Shown here in pieces: positions 48,813 through 58,920 of a stretch of DNA of 64,000 bases (positions within the stretch are counted from its first letter, which is position 1; each line of letters begins with the position of its first letter). The notes under the pieces were generated by a model. That model was not told where the DNA came from and ran no database searches. It worked only from the letters and a program-made list of their open reading frames with translations. Position numbers and translations under genes: made by a program. Source of the DNA: Candidatus Vesicomyosocius okutanii (lineage in GTDB: Bacteria > Pseudomonadota > Gammaproteobacteria > PS1 > Pseudothioglobaceae); assembly GCF_000010405.1 (NCBI RefSeq), contig NC_009465.1:496001-560000 (forward strand), given 5' to 3'.

Positions 48813-50693
48813 ATGAATAGCTACGACTCTTCCTCTATTGAAGTTTTAACAGGTCTTGAACCAGTACGTAAACATCCAGGCATGTACACCGAAACTGAAT
48901 GTCCAAATCACCTTGCTCAAGAAGTTATTGATAATAGTGTTGATGAGGCAATTGCAGGATTTGCTTCAAAAATTAACGTTGTTTTATATAAAAATAATTC
49001 ATTATCTGTTGAAGATGATGGTCGAGGTATGCCTGTAGATATTCACCCTAAAGAAGGTAAATCAGGTGTTGAGGTGATCCTAACAAAACTTCATGCAGGT
49101 GGAAAATTTTCAAATGACTTATACCAATTTTCAGGAGGACTACATGGGGTAGGTATTTCAGTGGTTAACGCCCTATCTACCTTAGTAGAAATTTGGATCA
49201 AAAGAGATGCTAAAGAGCATCACATAACATTCTCAAATGGATCTAAGAAAACAGAACTTAAAGTAACTCGTAAGGTAAGTAAATATAACACAGGTACTAT
49301 CGTTAAATTTAAACCTGATGCGCGATTTTTTGACAATATTAAATTCTCAGCAACTAAACTACATAATAATCTACGTTCTAAAGCAGTTTTATGCCCAGAT
49401 TTAGAGATTAATTTTTATAATGAAATAAACGAAAAAACAGATAAATGGATTTACAAGGAAGGCTTAAAAGATTATCTATCCAAATCTTTAGATGGTTTAG
49501 ATTGTCTACCAACAGATCCTTTTGTTGTTAATTATAAAACTAACGAACAACAACTTAATTGTTCAGTTACATGGACACAGTATAACACTAATATTATAGC
49601 TGAAAGCTACGTTAATCTTATCCCAACAATTAGCGGTACACATGTTAATGGATTAAGGTCAGGACTTACCGAAGCTTTAAAAGAATTTTGCGAGTTTAGA
49701 AATTTAATCCCGAAAAATATTAAACTCACTCCTGATGACGTTTGGCAAAAAATTTCTTATGTGTTATCCATTAAGATAATGGATCCACAATTTTCTGGAC
49801 AAACTAAAAAAAGACTTTCTTCTAGAGAATGTGCTAGTTTTGTTGCAAATATAGTTAAAGACACTTTTAGTATTTGGTTAAATCAACATACTAGCATGGC
49901 AAAAGAAATTGCTCAACTAGCTATTATCAATGCGCAAATAAAACTTAAAACTAACAAAAAAGTTATTCGTAAAAAAATATTTAGCGGTCCTATCCTACCT
50001 GGAAAATTATCAGACTGTATCAGCACTGACCTCAATCAAACAGAAGTATTTCTAGTTGAAGGTGATTCTGCAGGTGGTTCTGCTAAGCAAGCAAGAAATA
50101 AAGAGTACCAAGCTATTTTACCCCTACGGGGTAAAATTTTAAATACTTGGGAAATTAATTCTGAACAAATACTTGCTAATAAAGAGATTCATGACATTAG
50201 CATTGCAATTGGTCTTGAACCTAATAGTGAAGATTTATCTAATTTAAGATATGGTAAAATTTGTATTCTTGCCGATGCAGATTCAGATGGTGCACATATC
50301 GCTACATTAATTTGTACTTTGTTTATGAAACATTTTCCAAAACTTGTTCAAGAGGGTCATATTTTTGTTGCAATGCCCCCTTTATATCGTATAGATGCAG
50401 GAAAACAAGTTTACTATGCCCTTAATAATAATGAACGAGACACCATTATTAGAAAGGTAAAAAACGAAAATAAACGTGTTAAAATTCAAGTTCAACGGTT
50501 TAAGGGGTTGGGTGAAATGAACCCTTCTCAATTAAGAGAAACTACCATGCTATCCAATACTAGACATTTAATCCAACTTACATCAAATAACCCATTACAA
50601 ATTTTTAAAACCATGGATATGTTGTTAAGTAAAAAACGCGCAGCTGATCGAAAAAAGTGGTTAGAAGAAAATGGAAATTTAGATAATGCTTAA
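48813..50693 (+). CDS. parE: DNA topoisomerase IV subunit B
   Basis: ATPase subunit of the type IIA enzyme that unlinks daughter chromosomes. 626 residues, the length of ParE rather than the roughly 800 of gammaproteobacterial GyrB. GHKL ATPase motifs EVIDNSVDEAIAGF, DDGRGMPVDIHP and GGLHGVGISVVNALS; TOPRIM motifs VEGDSAGGSAKQ and LADADSDGAHI. ParC is not in the window. Overlaps queC by eight bases. Confidence 0.95.
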   Translation: MNSYDSSSIEVLTGLEPVRKHPGMYTETECPNHLAQEVIDNSVDEAIAGFASKINVVLYKNNSLSVEDDGRGMPVDIHPKEGKSGVEVILTKLHAGGKFSNDLYQFSGGLHGVGISVVNALSTLVEIWIKRDAKEHHITFSNGSKKTELKVTRKVSKYNTGTIVKFKPDARFFDNIKFSATKLHNNLRSKAVLCPDLEINFYNEINEKTDKWIYKEGLKDYLSKSLDGLDCLPTDPFVVNYKTNEQQLNCSVTWTQYNTNIIAESYVNLIPTISGTHVNGLRSGLTEALKEFCEFRNLIPKNIKLTPDDVWQKISYVLSIKIMDPQFSGQTKKRLSSRECASFVANIVKDTFSIWLNQHTSMAKEIAQLAIINAQIKLKTNKKVIRKKIFSGPILPGKLSDCISTDLNQTEVFLVEGDSAGGSAKQARNKEYQAILPLRGKILNTWEINSEQILANKEIHDISIAIGLEPNSEDLSNLRYGKICILADADSDGAHIATLICTLFMKHFPKLVQEGHIFVAMPPLYRIDAGKQVYYALNNNERDTIIRKVKNENKRVKIQVQRFKGLGEMNPSQLRETTMLSNTRHLIQLTSNNPLQIFKTMDMLLSKKRAADRKKWLEENGNLDNA

Positions 50694-51378
50694 TGCTAAA
50701 CATAAAATCAAAGCGGTTATTCTTTTATCTGGTGGATTAGATTCTACTACTACTTTAGCCATTGCTAAATCAAAAAAATTTGAATGCTATAGTCTAAGTT
50801 TTGATTATGGTCAAAAACAAGAATCAGAGTTACAATCCGCTAAAAATATCGCTAAAATTTTTATCACCTCTGAACACAGAGTAGTAAAAATATCATTATC
50901 TGGTATTAGTAAATCTGCTCTAACTAATGATAACATTGACGTACCAAAATTCTCTCAAAGCAATAAAATCCCAATTACTTATGTACCTGCTCGCAATACT
51001 ATTTTTCTATCTTATGCACTAGCATGGTCAGAAGTATTAAATTGTCAACATATATTTATTGGGGTTAATGAACTAGATTACTCAGGTTATCCTGATTGTA
51101 GAAAATCTTATATTAAAGCATTCGAAATAATGGCTAATCTTGCTACCAAACAAGGTATTGAAGGACAAAAATTAACCATTCACACCCCACTAATTCATTT
51201 GAATAAAGCACAAATTATCAAAAAAGGACTTTCTTTAGGTATTGATTACACGCTTACAACAACGTGTTATCAAGCAGATAAAAATGGAAAAGCCTGTGGC
51301 ATTTGTGATGCTTGCGAATATAGGAAGTTAGGCTTTAAAGAGGCAAAAGTGCCAGATCAAACTCGATATCAAACCTAG
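50686..51378 (+). CDS. queC: 7-cyano-7-deazaguanine synthase
   Basis: Makes preQ0 from 7-carboxy-7-deazaguanine and ammonia on the way to queuosine in tRNA. 230 residues. PP-loop ATPase motif LLSGGLDSTTTLA near residue 13, SFDYGQKQESEL, and the zinc cysteines in CYQADKNGKACGICDAC. Its ATG lies inside the end of parE. Confidence 0.97.
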   Translation: MLNAKHKIKAVILLSGGLDSTTTLAIAKSKKFECYSLSFDYGQKQESELQSAKNIAKIFITSEHRVVKISLSGISKSALTNDNIDVPKFSQSNKIPITYVPARNTIFLSYALAWSEVLNCQHIFIGVNELDYSGYPDCRKSYIKAFEIMANLATKQGIEGQKLTIHTPLIHLNKAQIIKKGLSLGIDYTLTTTCYQADKNGKACGICDACEYRKLGFKEAKVPDQTRYQT

Positions 51379-51486
51379 CATTATTTGTACAGAATATTCT
51401 AATAAAAAATTTTGTAATTTAGTCTTATATACTTCTTTTTTGACGATAAAATAATAATTTTTTGTAAATAGTTAAGGAAATGACAA

Positions 51487-51711
51487 ATGAGTATTGAACA
51501 AAGAGTAAAAAAAGTTGTAGCTGAACAATTGGATGTAAGCGGTGATGTTGATAACAACGCCTCTTTTGTTGATGATTTAGGCGCAGATTCTTTAGATACT
51601 GTTGAATTAGTCATGTCTCTTGAAGATGAATTTGAATGTGAAATTCCTGATGATCAAGCAGAAAACATTACTAACGTTCAACAAGCAATTGATTACGTTA
51701 GTAATTTGTAA
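51487..51711 (+). CDS. acpP: Acyl carrier protein
   Basis: Carries growing acyl chains on 4'-phosphopantetheine. 74 residues, acidic. The attachment serine is in [13 protein letters not shown]. Followed by its own terminator, then fabF. The usual upstream genes (plsX, fabH, fabD, fabG) are not adjacent; queC precedes it. Confidence 0.98.
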   Translation: MSIEQRVKKVVAEQLDVSGDVDNNASFVDDLGADSLDTVELVMSLEDEFECEIPDDQAENITNVQQAIDYVSNL

Positions 51712-51731
51712 TTCTATTTATCAACTTAACA

Positions 51732-51768
51732 AATAAGGCGCTTATTTCTTTGAAATAAGCGCCTTATT
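51732..51768. terminator. Terminator between acpP and fabF
   Basis: Two 17-base arms (51732-51748 and 51752-51768) are perfect reverse complements around loop TTT, with core AAGGCGCTTATTTC. It may terminate most acpP transcripts and so keep acpP expressed above fabF. Confidence 0.88.
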
Positions 51769-51789
51769 ATATTTTCCAACAAAAATAAT

Positions 51790-53031
51790 ATGAGTAAAAG
51801 AAGGGTTGTTATTACAGGTATGGGTATAATTTGCCCAGTTGGTTTAAGTGTTAGCGAGTCTTGGGATAATATTCTTAAAGGCTACTCTGGTATTGCTTCA
51901 CTTACTAACATTAATACCAAAGGTCAATCAGTTACCTTTGGTGGCTCAGTTAAAAATTTTGAAGTAACTGATTATCTAAGACCTAAAGATGCTAAAAAAA
52001 TGGACACCTTTATTCACTATGGTATGGCTGCTAGCATTCAAGCTATTGAAGACAGTGGTATTGAAGTTACTGAGAAAAATGCTTGTCGTATTGGGGTTGC
52101 CATTGGAGCTGGTATTGGCGGGCTAGGTACAATTGAAAGAACCGCAGATTTATTTAGAGAAAAAGGTGCAGGACGTATTTCACCTTTTTTTGTTCCTTCT
52201 TCTATTATCAATATGATTTCTGGCAATCTTTCTATTAAATACGGCTTAAAAGGACCTAATTTTGCCATTACTACTGCTTGTACTACAGGTACTCATAATA
52301 TTGGTAATGCTTCTCGTTTAATTGAATATAACGATGCTGATGTGATGATTGCTGGTGGTGCTGAAATGTCAACCACCAATTGTGGGTTAGGTGGGTTTGC
52401 TGCAGCACGTGCATTATCTACTCGCAATGATGACCCAATAAGCGCTTCTCGTCCCTGGGATAAAGATAGAGATGGTTTTGTACTTGGTGATGGTGCAGGT
52501 ATTATAGTATTGGAAGAGTTTGAACACGCGAAGGCTCGTGGTGCAAAAATCTATGCACAAGTATCAGGTTATGGTATGAGTGGAGATGCTTATCATATAA
52601 CATTACCTTCAAAAGGGGGCGAAGGTGCGGCTAGATGCATGCAAAATGCTATGAATAACTCAGGTATTAATGTTGATGAGATTAATTATATTAACGCACA
52701 TGGAACTTCCACATTAGTAGGTGATCAAGCAGAAACAGATGCTGTTAAATTAGCCTTTAGAGAACAGCACGCTTATAATATTGTAATAAGCTCAACTAAA
52801 TCAATGACTGGACACTTATTAGGTGCTTCTGGTGGTATTGAAGCTATCTTTACCACACTCGCAATTCAAGATCAAGTGGTACCACCAACCATTAATATTA
52901 TCAATCAAGATCCAAATTGTGATTTAGATTATTGCGCTAATGAAGCAAGAGAAATGACAATTAACCATGCTATTTCTAATTCATTCGGATTTGGTGGCAC
53001 TAATGGTTCAATTGTATTGAGCAGAATTTAA
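51790..53031 (+). CDS. fabF: 3-oxoacyl-[ACP] synthase II
   Basis: Elongating condensing enzyme of fatty-acid synthesis. 413 residues, thiolase fold. The Cys-His-His triad lies in TTACTTGTHNIG, NYINAHGTST and KSMTGHLLGASGG. The ATG lies 21 bases after the acpP terminator without a clear ribosome-binding site. Confidence 0.97.
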   Translation: MSKRRVVITGMGIICPVGLSVSESWDNILKGYSGIASLTNINTKGQSVTFGGSVKNFEVTDYLRPKDAKKMDTFIHYGMAASIQAIEDSGIEVTEKNACRIGVAIGAGIGGLGTIERTADLFREKGAGRISPFFVPSSIINMISGNLSIKYGLKGPNFAITTACTTGTHNIGNASRLIEYNDADVMIAGGAEMSTTNCGLGGFAAARALSTRNDDPISASRPWDKDRDGFVLGDGAGIIVLEEFEHAKARGAKIYAQVSGYGMSGDAYHITLPSKGGEGAARCMQNAMNNSGINVDEINYINAHGTSTLVGDQAETDAVKLAFREQHAYNIVISSTKSMTGHLLGASGGIEAIFTTLAIQDQVVPPTINIINQDPNCDLDYCANEAREMTINHAISNSFGFGGTNGSIVLSRI

Positions 53032-53088
53032 TATCTTTTATACAAACCTTCATACAAAGCAGAAATCTAAAACTACCTAAAGTATTGA

Positions 53089-53301
53089 TCATTTTATGGT
53101 TGAGTCAACAATTTTAATTTTATTAGCATCAGATATTAATGCTTCAATAAATTCATAAATTGCAATTGCACCATTCTGTACACTACTAAGTGCAACCCCT
53201 TTATTCATAACCAAAGACCAGCTTTCTTCAGTTGCAACAAACTTTATAGCACCACCAATCAATGCCAAAATAATAATAATACTGAGAATAAATTTAATCA
53301 T
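53089..53301 (-). CDS. Small single-pass membrane protein of unknown function
   Basis: 70 residues from the ATG at 53301 (MIKFILSIIIILALIGGAIKF), which is preceded by a strong AAGGAGA ribosome-binding site; a longer frame to 53331 lacks one. One N-terminal membrane helix (residues ~3-20) is followed by a short soluble tail of about 45 residues. The start overlaps the prlC end by eight bases, so it is probably coupled to that peptidase. No family recognised. Confidence 0.7.
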   Translation of the reverse strand: MIKFILSIIIILALIGGAIKFVATEESWSLVMNKGVALSSVQNGAIAIYEFIEALISDANKIKIVDSTIK

Positions 53302-55228
53302 GTCTCTCCTTAGTTGAATGAATAATACCATTTGCTTTTAATAAAGCATTAACTGAGGGGTTCTCACCCCTAAACTTTATATATTGTTGCATAAAATCTA
53401 GACTACCTCCTATTTCCAAAATATTATACAAGAAATCTCTAGAAGCATCAGAGCCAATACCACCTTTCTTTTGCACATAATAATAAGCATCAGCCGCCAA
53501 AACTTCTGCCCATTTATAACTAAAATATCCTGCTGCATAGCCACCACTGAAAATATGTTCAAAAGTATTTAAAAAACGATTTTCATTTATCATTGGCATT
53601 AGAGAAGTTTTTCTTTGAACTTGTTTTAATATTGTGTAACTATCTCTAGTAGACATGTGTGTTTTAAGATCCCACAATGCAAACTCACACTGTCGTAACA
53701 TACTCAATGCTGAATTAAAGTTTTTAGAAGCAATAAGCTTGTTATACAATTCATCAGGTAAAGGCTTCCTAGTTTTATAATGACTTGAGATAAGAGAAAT
53801 CACTTGTTTTTCAAACACATAAAATTCCATATACTGACTAGGTAATTCAACACCATCCCACGGCACACCAGATATCCCACTAGCACAAGGGTATTTAACT
53901 TTGGTTAACAAGTGATGTAACACATGCCCAAATTCATGGAATAGAGTAACAATCTCATCAAATTCAAATAAAGCTGGCTTATCTTTAGTAGGAGAGTTAA
54001 AGTTACAAACCACAAAAGCAACTGGTTTTTGATTATTAATTAAAGGTTGATAATCTGTCATCCACGCACCAGAACGTTTGTTTTCTCTAGCATATAAATC
54101 AAGATAAATTCTACCAATAACTCCACTTTCATTATTAACATCTAAAACTTTAACATCAGTATGGTAGCTATTTTGTTGTATTTGCTTAATCTTAATTTGA
54201 TACAAATTTTCAATAGTTAAGAATAATCCTTTTAATACGCTATTCTCTGGAAAGTATGGTGTTAAATCAGATTTCTTGAATCCAAATTTTTGTTCTTTAA
54301 GTTTTTCACTATAAAATTCTAAATCCCAAGGCTTTAAATCAATACCTGAAAAAATCTTTAATTCTTCCAATTCTAATTGTGCTTGAGATTTGGAATATTC
54401 TACCAAGTCAGATAAAAACTGAACTACTTCATCGACAGTATTAACCATTTTAGATGTAATCGATAATTGTGCATAATGCTCAAAACCTAAAATATTAGCC
54501 ATTTCAGAACGTAATAATAAAATCTCATCCATAATTGGCTTATTATTATAATTAGTTGCAGTAATACCCAAATCTGATGCCCTTGATATGTAGGCTATAT
54601 AGACCTCTTCTCTTAAGTCTCTATTATCTAAATAAGTCATAACATCCATATAAACAGGAGTTTGTAAGCTTAACTCATAATCCTTATCGATTTTAATTTT
54701 TACCAGTTCATTATCACTATAACCTTTTAACTCATGTTTACTAACAATTTTTTTCCACTCATTGGTAGACTTTAAAATATTTTTAGAAAATTCATTACTA
54801 AGTAGACTAAGTTTTTCTTTGATGACTTTAAACCTATCTGCATTTTTACCTTCTAAACCCACACCTGAAAGTTCAAAACCTTTTATGACATCTTTAACAA
54901 TATGTTGCTGTTGTTTGTTAAGATTTACCCCTCTAAGTGAGTTGTAAGCTTGATATAAGTCTTTGTTAGTAGACACATCAGAATAAAAATTAGTAATAAT
55001 TGGTAGTGTTTCTTCATATTTTTGATTAAATTCATCACTAAACATCACTGCATTTAAATGCGAATTAACACTGATGTGCTTTTCCAGCTCAAATTTCATT
55101 TGGTCAATAGGCATAACTACACTCTCCCAATTGGTACCAAAGCTTGCTTTCTTTACTATCTTAAGTCCATTTCTAGTTAGTCTTTCAATAGTTTTAACAA
55201 TATTTTTAGGTTGAAAGTTTGGTTTCAT
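53294..55228 (-). CDS. prlC: Oligopeptidase A (M3 zinc peptidase)
   Basis: Cytoplasmic zinc metallopeptidase that clears signal peptides and oligopeptides. 644 residues (E. coli 680). Zinc motif in TLFHEFGHVLHHLL near residue 430, with GVPWDGVELPSQYMEFY providing the third ligand. The end carries the M3 FSGGYAAGYFSYKWAEV segment. Last gene before tRNA-Ser on this strand. Confidence 0.95.
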   Translation of the reverse strand: MKPNFQPKNIVKTIERLTRNGLKIVKKASFGTNWESVVMPIDQMKFELEKHISVNSHLNAVMFSDEFNQKYEETLPIITNFYSDVSTNKDLYQAYNSLRGVNLNKQQQHIVKDVIKGFELSGVGLEGKNADRFKVIKEKLSLLSNEFSKNILKSTNEWKKIVSKHELKGYSDNELVKIKIDKDYELSLQTPVYMDVMTYLDNRDLREEVYIAYISRASDLGITATNYNNKPIMDEILLLRSEMANILGFEHYAQLSITSKMVNTVDEVVQFLSDLVEYSKSQAQLELEELKIFSGIDLKPWDLEFYSEKLKEQKFGFKKSDLTPYFPENSVLKGLFLTIENLYQIKIKQIQQNSYHTDVKVLDVNNESGVIGRIYLDLYARENKRSGAWMTDYQPLINNQKPVAFVVCNFNSPTKDKPALFEFDEIVTLFHEFGHVLHHLLTKVKYPCASGISGVPWDGVELPSQYMEFYVFEKQVISLISSHYKTRKPLPDELYNKLIASKNFNSALSMLRQCEFALWDLKTHMSTRDSYTILKQVQRKTSLMPMINENRFLNTFEHIFSGGYAAGYFSYKWAEVLAADAYYYVQKKGGIGSDASRDFLYNILEIGGSLDFMQQYIKFRGENPSVNALLKANGIIHSTKERHD

Positions 55229-55240
55229 AGTATACTAATA

Positions 55241-55329
55241 TGGTGGAAGGAGTGGGATTCGAACCCACGATACCAAAAGGTATAACACACTTTCCAAGCA
55301 TGCTCATTAATCCTCTCTGACATCCTTCC
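55241..55329 (-). tRNA. tRNA-Ser(GGA)
   Basis: On the minus strand the acceptor arm GGAAGGA pairs with TCCTTCC; anticodon loop TTGGAAA gives anticodon GGA (codons UCC/UCU). The long variable arm (ATACC-TTTT-GGTAT) is the class II hallmark of tRNA-Ser. The T arm is GTGGG-TTCGAAT-CCCAC and CCA is encoded. The discriminator base reads A, whereas bacterial tRNA-Ser normally has G. Confidence 0.93.
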
Positions 55330-55338
55330 AAAATTATA

Positions 55339-55515
55339 TTAATCAATAATTTCTGCAAATATATTTCGCATTTCTTCTTTTCTAATATCTAGTATTAGAT
55401 GCAATAATTTATGAGTATCATCTACATTTTTAACTCTGATAATTTTAGTAATCCGTAAATCAATCTAAATCATATCAATATTTTTAAGCTTATCCTGTAT
55501 AACAACTTGTATATC
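55339..55515 (-). pseudogene. Degraded ORF between metG and tRNA-Ser
   Basis: The frame following metG on the minus strand reads DIQVVIQDKLKNIDMI, is cut by a TAG at 55465-55467, and continues in the same frame as IDLRITKIIRVKNVDDTHKL then RKEEMRNIFAEIID to a TAA at 55339-55341. The composition looks coding on both sides of the stop. I recognise no family. Likely a decaying gene, possibly with a 42-codon downstream piece, but chance is possible. Confidence 0.4.
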
Positions 55516-55516
55516 T

Positions 55517-57154
55517 TTATTTTGAAGCTTCAATAATTCGCTCAATTTGATCATCTTCAATGCGTAACATTAGGGGTTTAAATGTATTAATTTGATGCTT
55601 GATTAAAGGGTATTTTAAATCCTGCCAATGAAGTTCATCTATGTTTAAAAATTTTTCAACCTGTTTTGCCATAATAGGTAATACTGGCTTAAGATAAGTC
55701 ATCAATACTCTAAACAAATTAATGGCTAGCGAAGTTACGTCATGCACTTGTGTTTGTTGATTTGGTTTTTTTATCAACTGCCAAGGCTTATGCTTATCGA
55801 TATATTGATTGGCTTTATTGGCTAATTTTATAATAACACGCATAGCTTGGTTATAATTACGTGCTTCGTAGTGTTTAGCAATGATATCCCCACAATCAAA
55901 AAATTCTTGATAAAACTTAGATTCAATAGTATAAGAAGATAATGTTTTGTTGAATTTCTTAACAATAAATCCTGCACTACGTGAGGCAATATTAACTACC
56001 TTACCAACTAAATCTGAATTAATACGTTGCTTAAAATCGATCAAATTGAGATCTATATCATCAATTTTAGAAGACAGCTTATAGGCGTAATAATAACGCA
56101 AATATTCAGGGTTTAAATAATTAAGATAAGTTCTAGCCTGAATAAACGTACCACGAGATTTACTCATTTTTTGACCATTTATAGTTAGAAACCCATGTGC
56201 AAAGATTGCACTTGGTGTACGATAATTCGAACCAATTAACATGGCTGGCCAAAAAAGCGCATGAAAATAAATAATATCTTTGCCAATAAAATGATAAAGT
56301 TCTGTATTTGAGTCTTTGTTGAAGTACTCATTAAAATCAATATTTTGTTCATCGCATAATTTTTTAAAACTTGCCATATAACCAATTGGTGCATCTAACC
56401 AAACATAAAAATATTTACCTTCTACCGCAGGAATCTGAAAACCAAAATACGGCGCATCACGAGAAATGTCCCATTGTTGCAAACCTTCTTTAAACCATTC
56501 AGATAGTTTATTACTAATTGCATCTTGCAAATGTCCTGCTTTAGTCCATTCTTTAAGTTGTACTTCAAATTGAGGCAAGTCAAAGAAATAATGTTCTGAA
56601 TCTTTTGTAATTGGGGTTACGCCTGAAATAACAGATTTAGCATTTTTAAGTTCTATTGACGAATAAGTTGCGCCACAAACCTCACAATTATCACCATATT
56701 GTTCATTAGAACCACATTTAGGACAATCACCTTTAATAAAACGATCAGCCAAAAACATTTGTTTTAAAGGGTCAAAAGCTTGTGAAATCACACGAGTCTT
56801 AATAAATCCAGCAACATTTAGCTTGTTATAAATATTAGTAGAAATATCTTTATTTTCCTGACTATGAGTTGAGTGATATTGACTAAAATCAATTGAAAAT
56901 GATTGAAAATCTATCTGATGTTTATTGCTCATATTTTTAATTAATACCTCAGGAGTAATATCAAGCTCATCTGCCTTAAGCATAATAGCTGTACCATGCG
57001 CATCATCTGCACAAACATAATGACATTCGTTACCCATCATTTTCTGAAAACGCACCCAAATATCAGTTTGAATATATTCTAGCAAATGTCCTAGATGAAT
57101 TTCACCATTAGCATAAGGCAGTGCTGAGGTAACTAGAATTTTTCGCGATGTCAT
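55517..57154 (-). CDS. metG: Methionyl-tRNA synthetase (short form)
   Basis: Charges initiator and elongator tRNA-Met. 545 residues; the C-terminal tRNA-binding/dimerisation domain of E. coli MetG (677 residues) is absent. Class I signatures: HLGH in [12 protein letters not shown] near residue 20 and KMSKSRG near residue 335. A four-cysteine zinc knuckle is seen in [17 protein letters not shown]. Divergent from apbC across 81 bases. Confidence 0.97.
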   Translation of the reverse strand: MTSRKILVTSALPYANGEIHLGHLLEYIQTDIWVRFQKMMGNECHYVCADDAHGTAIMLKADELDITPEVLIKNMSNKHQIDFQSFSIDFSQYHSTHSQENKDISTNIYNKLNVAGFIKTRVISQAFDPLKQMFLADRFIKGDCPKCGSNEQYGDNCEVCGATYSSIELKNAKSVISGVTPITKDSEHYFFDLPQFEVQLKEWTKAGHLQDAISNKLSEWFKEGLQQWDISRDAPYFGFQIPAVEGKYFYVWLDAPIGYMASFKKLCDEQNIDFNEYFNKDSNTELYHFIGKDIIYFHALFWPAMLIGSNYRTPSAIFAHGFLTINGQKMSKSRGTFIQARTYLNYLNPEYLRYYYAYKLSSKIDDIDLNLIDFKQRINSDLVGKVVNIASRSAGFIVKKFNKTLSSYTIESKFYQEFFDCGDIIAKHYEARNYNQAMRVIIKLANKANQYIDKHKPWQLIKKPNQQTQVHDVTSLAINLFRVLMTYLKPVLPIMAKQVEKFLNIDELHWQDLKYPLIKHQINTFKPLMLRIEDDQIERIIEASK

Positions 57155-57235
57155 AATAAGATGATTAATATCAAGTGTGGCTTATGTCATTATACGATAA
57201 AATATCGTTCTATTTCTTAATAGAATACAATAAAA

Positions 57236-58309
57236 ATGGTAAATTTAACGAACAAAAAGATTAAAATAATTCTATCCAAGATAGTTGATATTTATACTGA
57301 ACAAAATATTATCTCTTCGAACAATATTAATATTGATGGTGATAAAGTTCAAATTAACATCGAACTTAATTACCCTGCTAACAGCTATCATACTACCTTA
57401 TCTAATACTATTACTGATGCATTAACAAAAAATGGTATTAACAATCATAGTGTTGATATTAAAACCAAGATTGTTAAGTATACAACCCAAAAAGGCGTTG
57501 ATACTTTGCCAGAGGTTAAAAATATTATTGCCATTGCCTCGGGTAAGGGTGGTGTAGGAAAATCAACTACTGCGGTCAATTTAGCGTTAGCCTTACAAGC
57601 AGAAGGTGCTAAAGTTGCTATTCTAGATGCTGATATTTATGGTCCTTCTCAACCTAGAATGCTAGGAGTAAGTAAGATAAAACCAGAATCTAGCACTGAA
57701 GGTAAATTATTACCTATTTTAGGCCATGGTATACAAAGTATGTCAATCGGTTATTTAGTTAAGGAAGACAACCCTATGATTTGGCGTGGTCCAATGATTA
57801 CTCAAGCCCTAGAACAAATGCTAAGAGACACTTTATGGCGTGGTATTGATTATATGATCATTGATTTACCGCCAGGAACAGGCGATACACAACTTACTTT
57901 ATCACAAAAAATACCAGTTAGTGGTTCTATAATTGTGACAACCCCCCAAGATATTGCACTAATTGATGCTAAAAAAGGTTTAAAAATGTTTGAAAAAGTT
58001 AACATACCTATTTTAGGTATTGTTGAAAATATGTCTTTACATATTTGTTCTAAATGTGGATACGAAGAAGCTATTTTCGGCACAGGTGGTGGTAAAGCTA
58101 TGGCTATTAACGAAGGTATTGAATTTTTAGGCTCACTTCCCTTAAAAATGGACATTCAAACAGACGTTGACGAAGGTACACCAACCGTTACCAAAGACCC
58201 AGAAGGAAAAATAGCTAAAATTTATAAAGAAATTGCTAAAAAGGTCAGTGCCAAATTAACCCAACAATCTCGTGTAACCAATGCCTTCCCAAGTATTACC
58301 ATCGAATAA
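57236..58309 (+). CDS. apbC: Iron-sulfur cluster carrier ApbC/Mrp
   Basis: P-loop ATPase that carries and transfers Fe-S clusters. 357 residues. The N-terminal MIP18-like domain (residues 1-80) is followed by the deviant Walker A GKGGVGKSTTAVNLALAL (near residue 103) and the cluster-binding CSKCGYEE pair near residue 268. It lies 250 bases from the convergent isc operon that supplies clusters. Confidence 0.95.
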   Translation: MVNLTNKKIKIILSKIVDIYTEQNIISSNNINIDGDKVQINIELNYPANSYHTTLSNTITDALTKNGINNHSVDIKTKIVKYTTQKGVDTLPEVKNIIAIASGKGGVGKSTTAVNLALALQAEGAKVAILDADIYGPSQPRMLGVSKIKPESSTEGKLLPILGHGIQSMSIGYLVKEDNPMIWRGPMITQALEQMLRDTLWRGIDYMIIDLPPGTGDTQLTLSQKIPVSGSIIVTTPQDIALIDAKKGLKMFEKVNIPILGIVENMSLHICSKCGYEEAIFGTGGGKAMAINEGIEFLGSLPLKMDIQTDVDEGTPTVTKDPEGKIAKIYKEIAKKVSAKLTQQSRVTNAFPSITIE

Positions 58310-58559
58310 CACTAAATAGGCAAATATAGAAAGATTTCTTAGAATAATACAATAAAGAGGAGAGGGTATTGTGTGCTAATGTTAATTATTCAAATTTAAC
58401 TGATTGATAAAATCAATTTAATCTTCATGCTTAAAATATTGACTACTTTAGAATACTAAAAGTAAGGTTTCTTCAGGTTTTTTTATATGATAATAGGTGG
58501 TTAACACTAGGTAACAAAACACTATAAGTTTCTGCTATTATTGTTAACATTATATATTC

Positions 58560-58898
58560 TTAGTGGTTTTCGGAGACTTGGTTGATGGTGTATTTTGGTA
58601 TTTCAATTACCAAGTCAGTATTACCCATAATTGTTTGACAAGATAAACGAGAATCTGGTTCTAAACCCCAAGCTTTGTCCAATAAATCATCTTCAATTTC
58701 ATCTGACTCTTCTACTGAATCAAACCCCTCACGCAGGTAAACATGACAAGTTGTGCAAGCGCTTGACATTTCACAGGCATGCTCAATTTCAACATCATCA
58801 GCAAGTAGCGCATCACAAATACTAACACCTGATTGGATATTAATAATAATTCCTTCTGGACATAATTCATGATGAGGTAATACAATAATTTGAGGCAT
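58560..58898 (-). CDS. fdx: Isc-type [2Fe-2S] ferredoxin
   Basis: Electron donor for Fe-S assembly on IscU. 112 residues. Adrenodoxin-type motif CEMSSACTTCHVYLREGF plus the distal cysteine in RLSCQTI. Last gene of the isc operon; no iscX follows. 250 bases of intergenic DNA with only a short ATTGAT/ATCAAT inverted repeat (58403-58417) separate it from apbC. Confidence 0.96.
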   Translation of the reverse strand: MPQIIVLPHHELCPEGIIINIQSGVSICDALLADDVEIEHACEMSSACTTCHVYLREGFDSVEESDEIEDDLLDKAWGLEPDSRLSCQTIMGNTDLVIEIPKYTINQVSENH

Positions 58899-58920
58899 AT
58901 GAGATTCCTAAATATTTTTC

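Noticed and set aside
58310-58559. Possible small gene in the apbC-fdx gap (purine-rich AGGAGAGGG followed by GTG)
   Set aside because: The frame closes after two codons; nothing else in the 250-bp gap looks coding.
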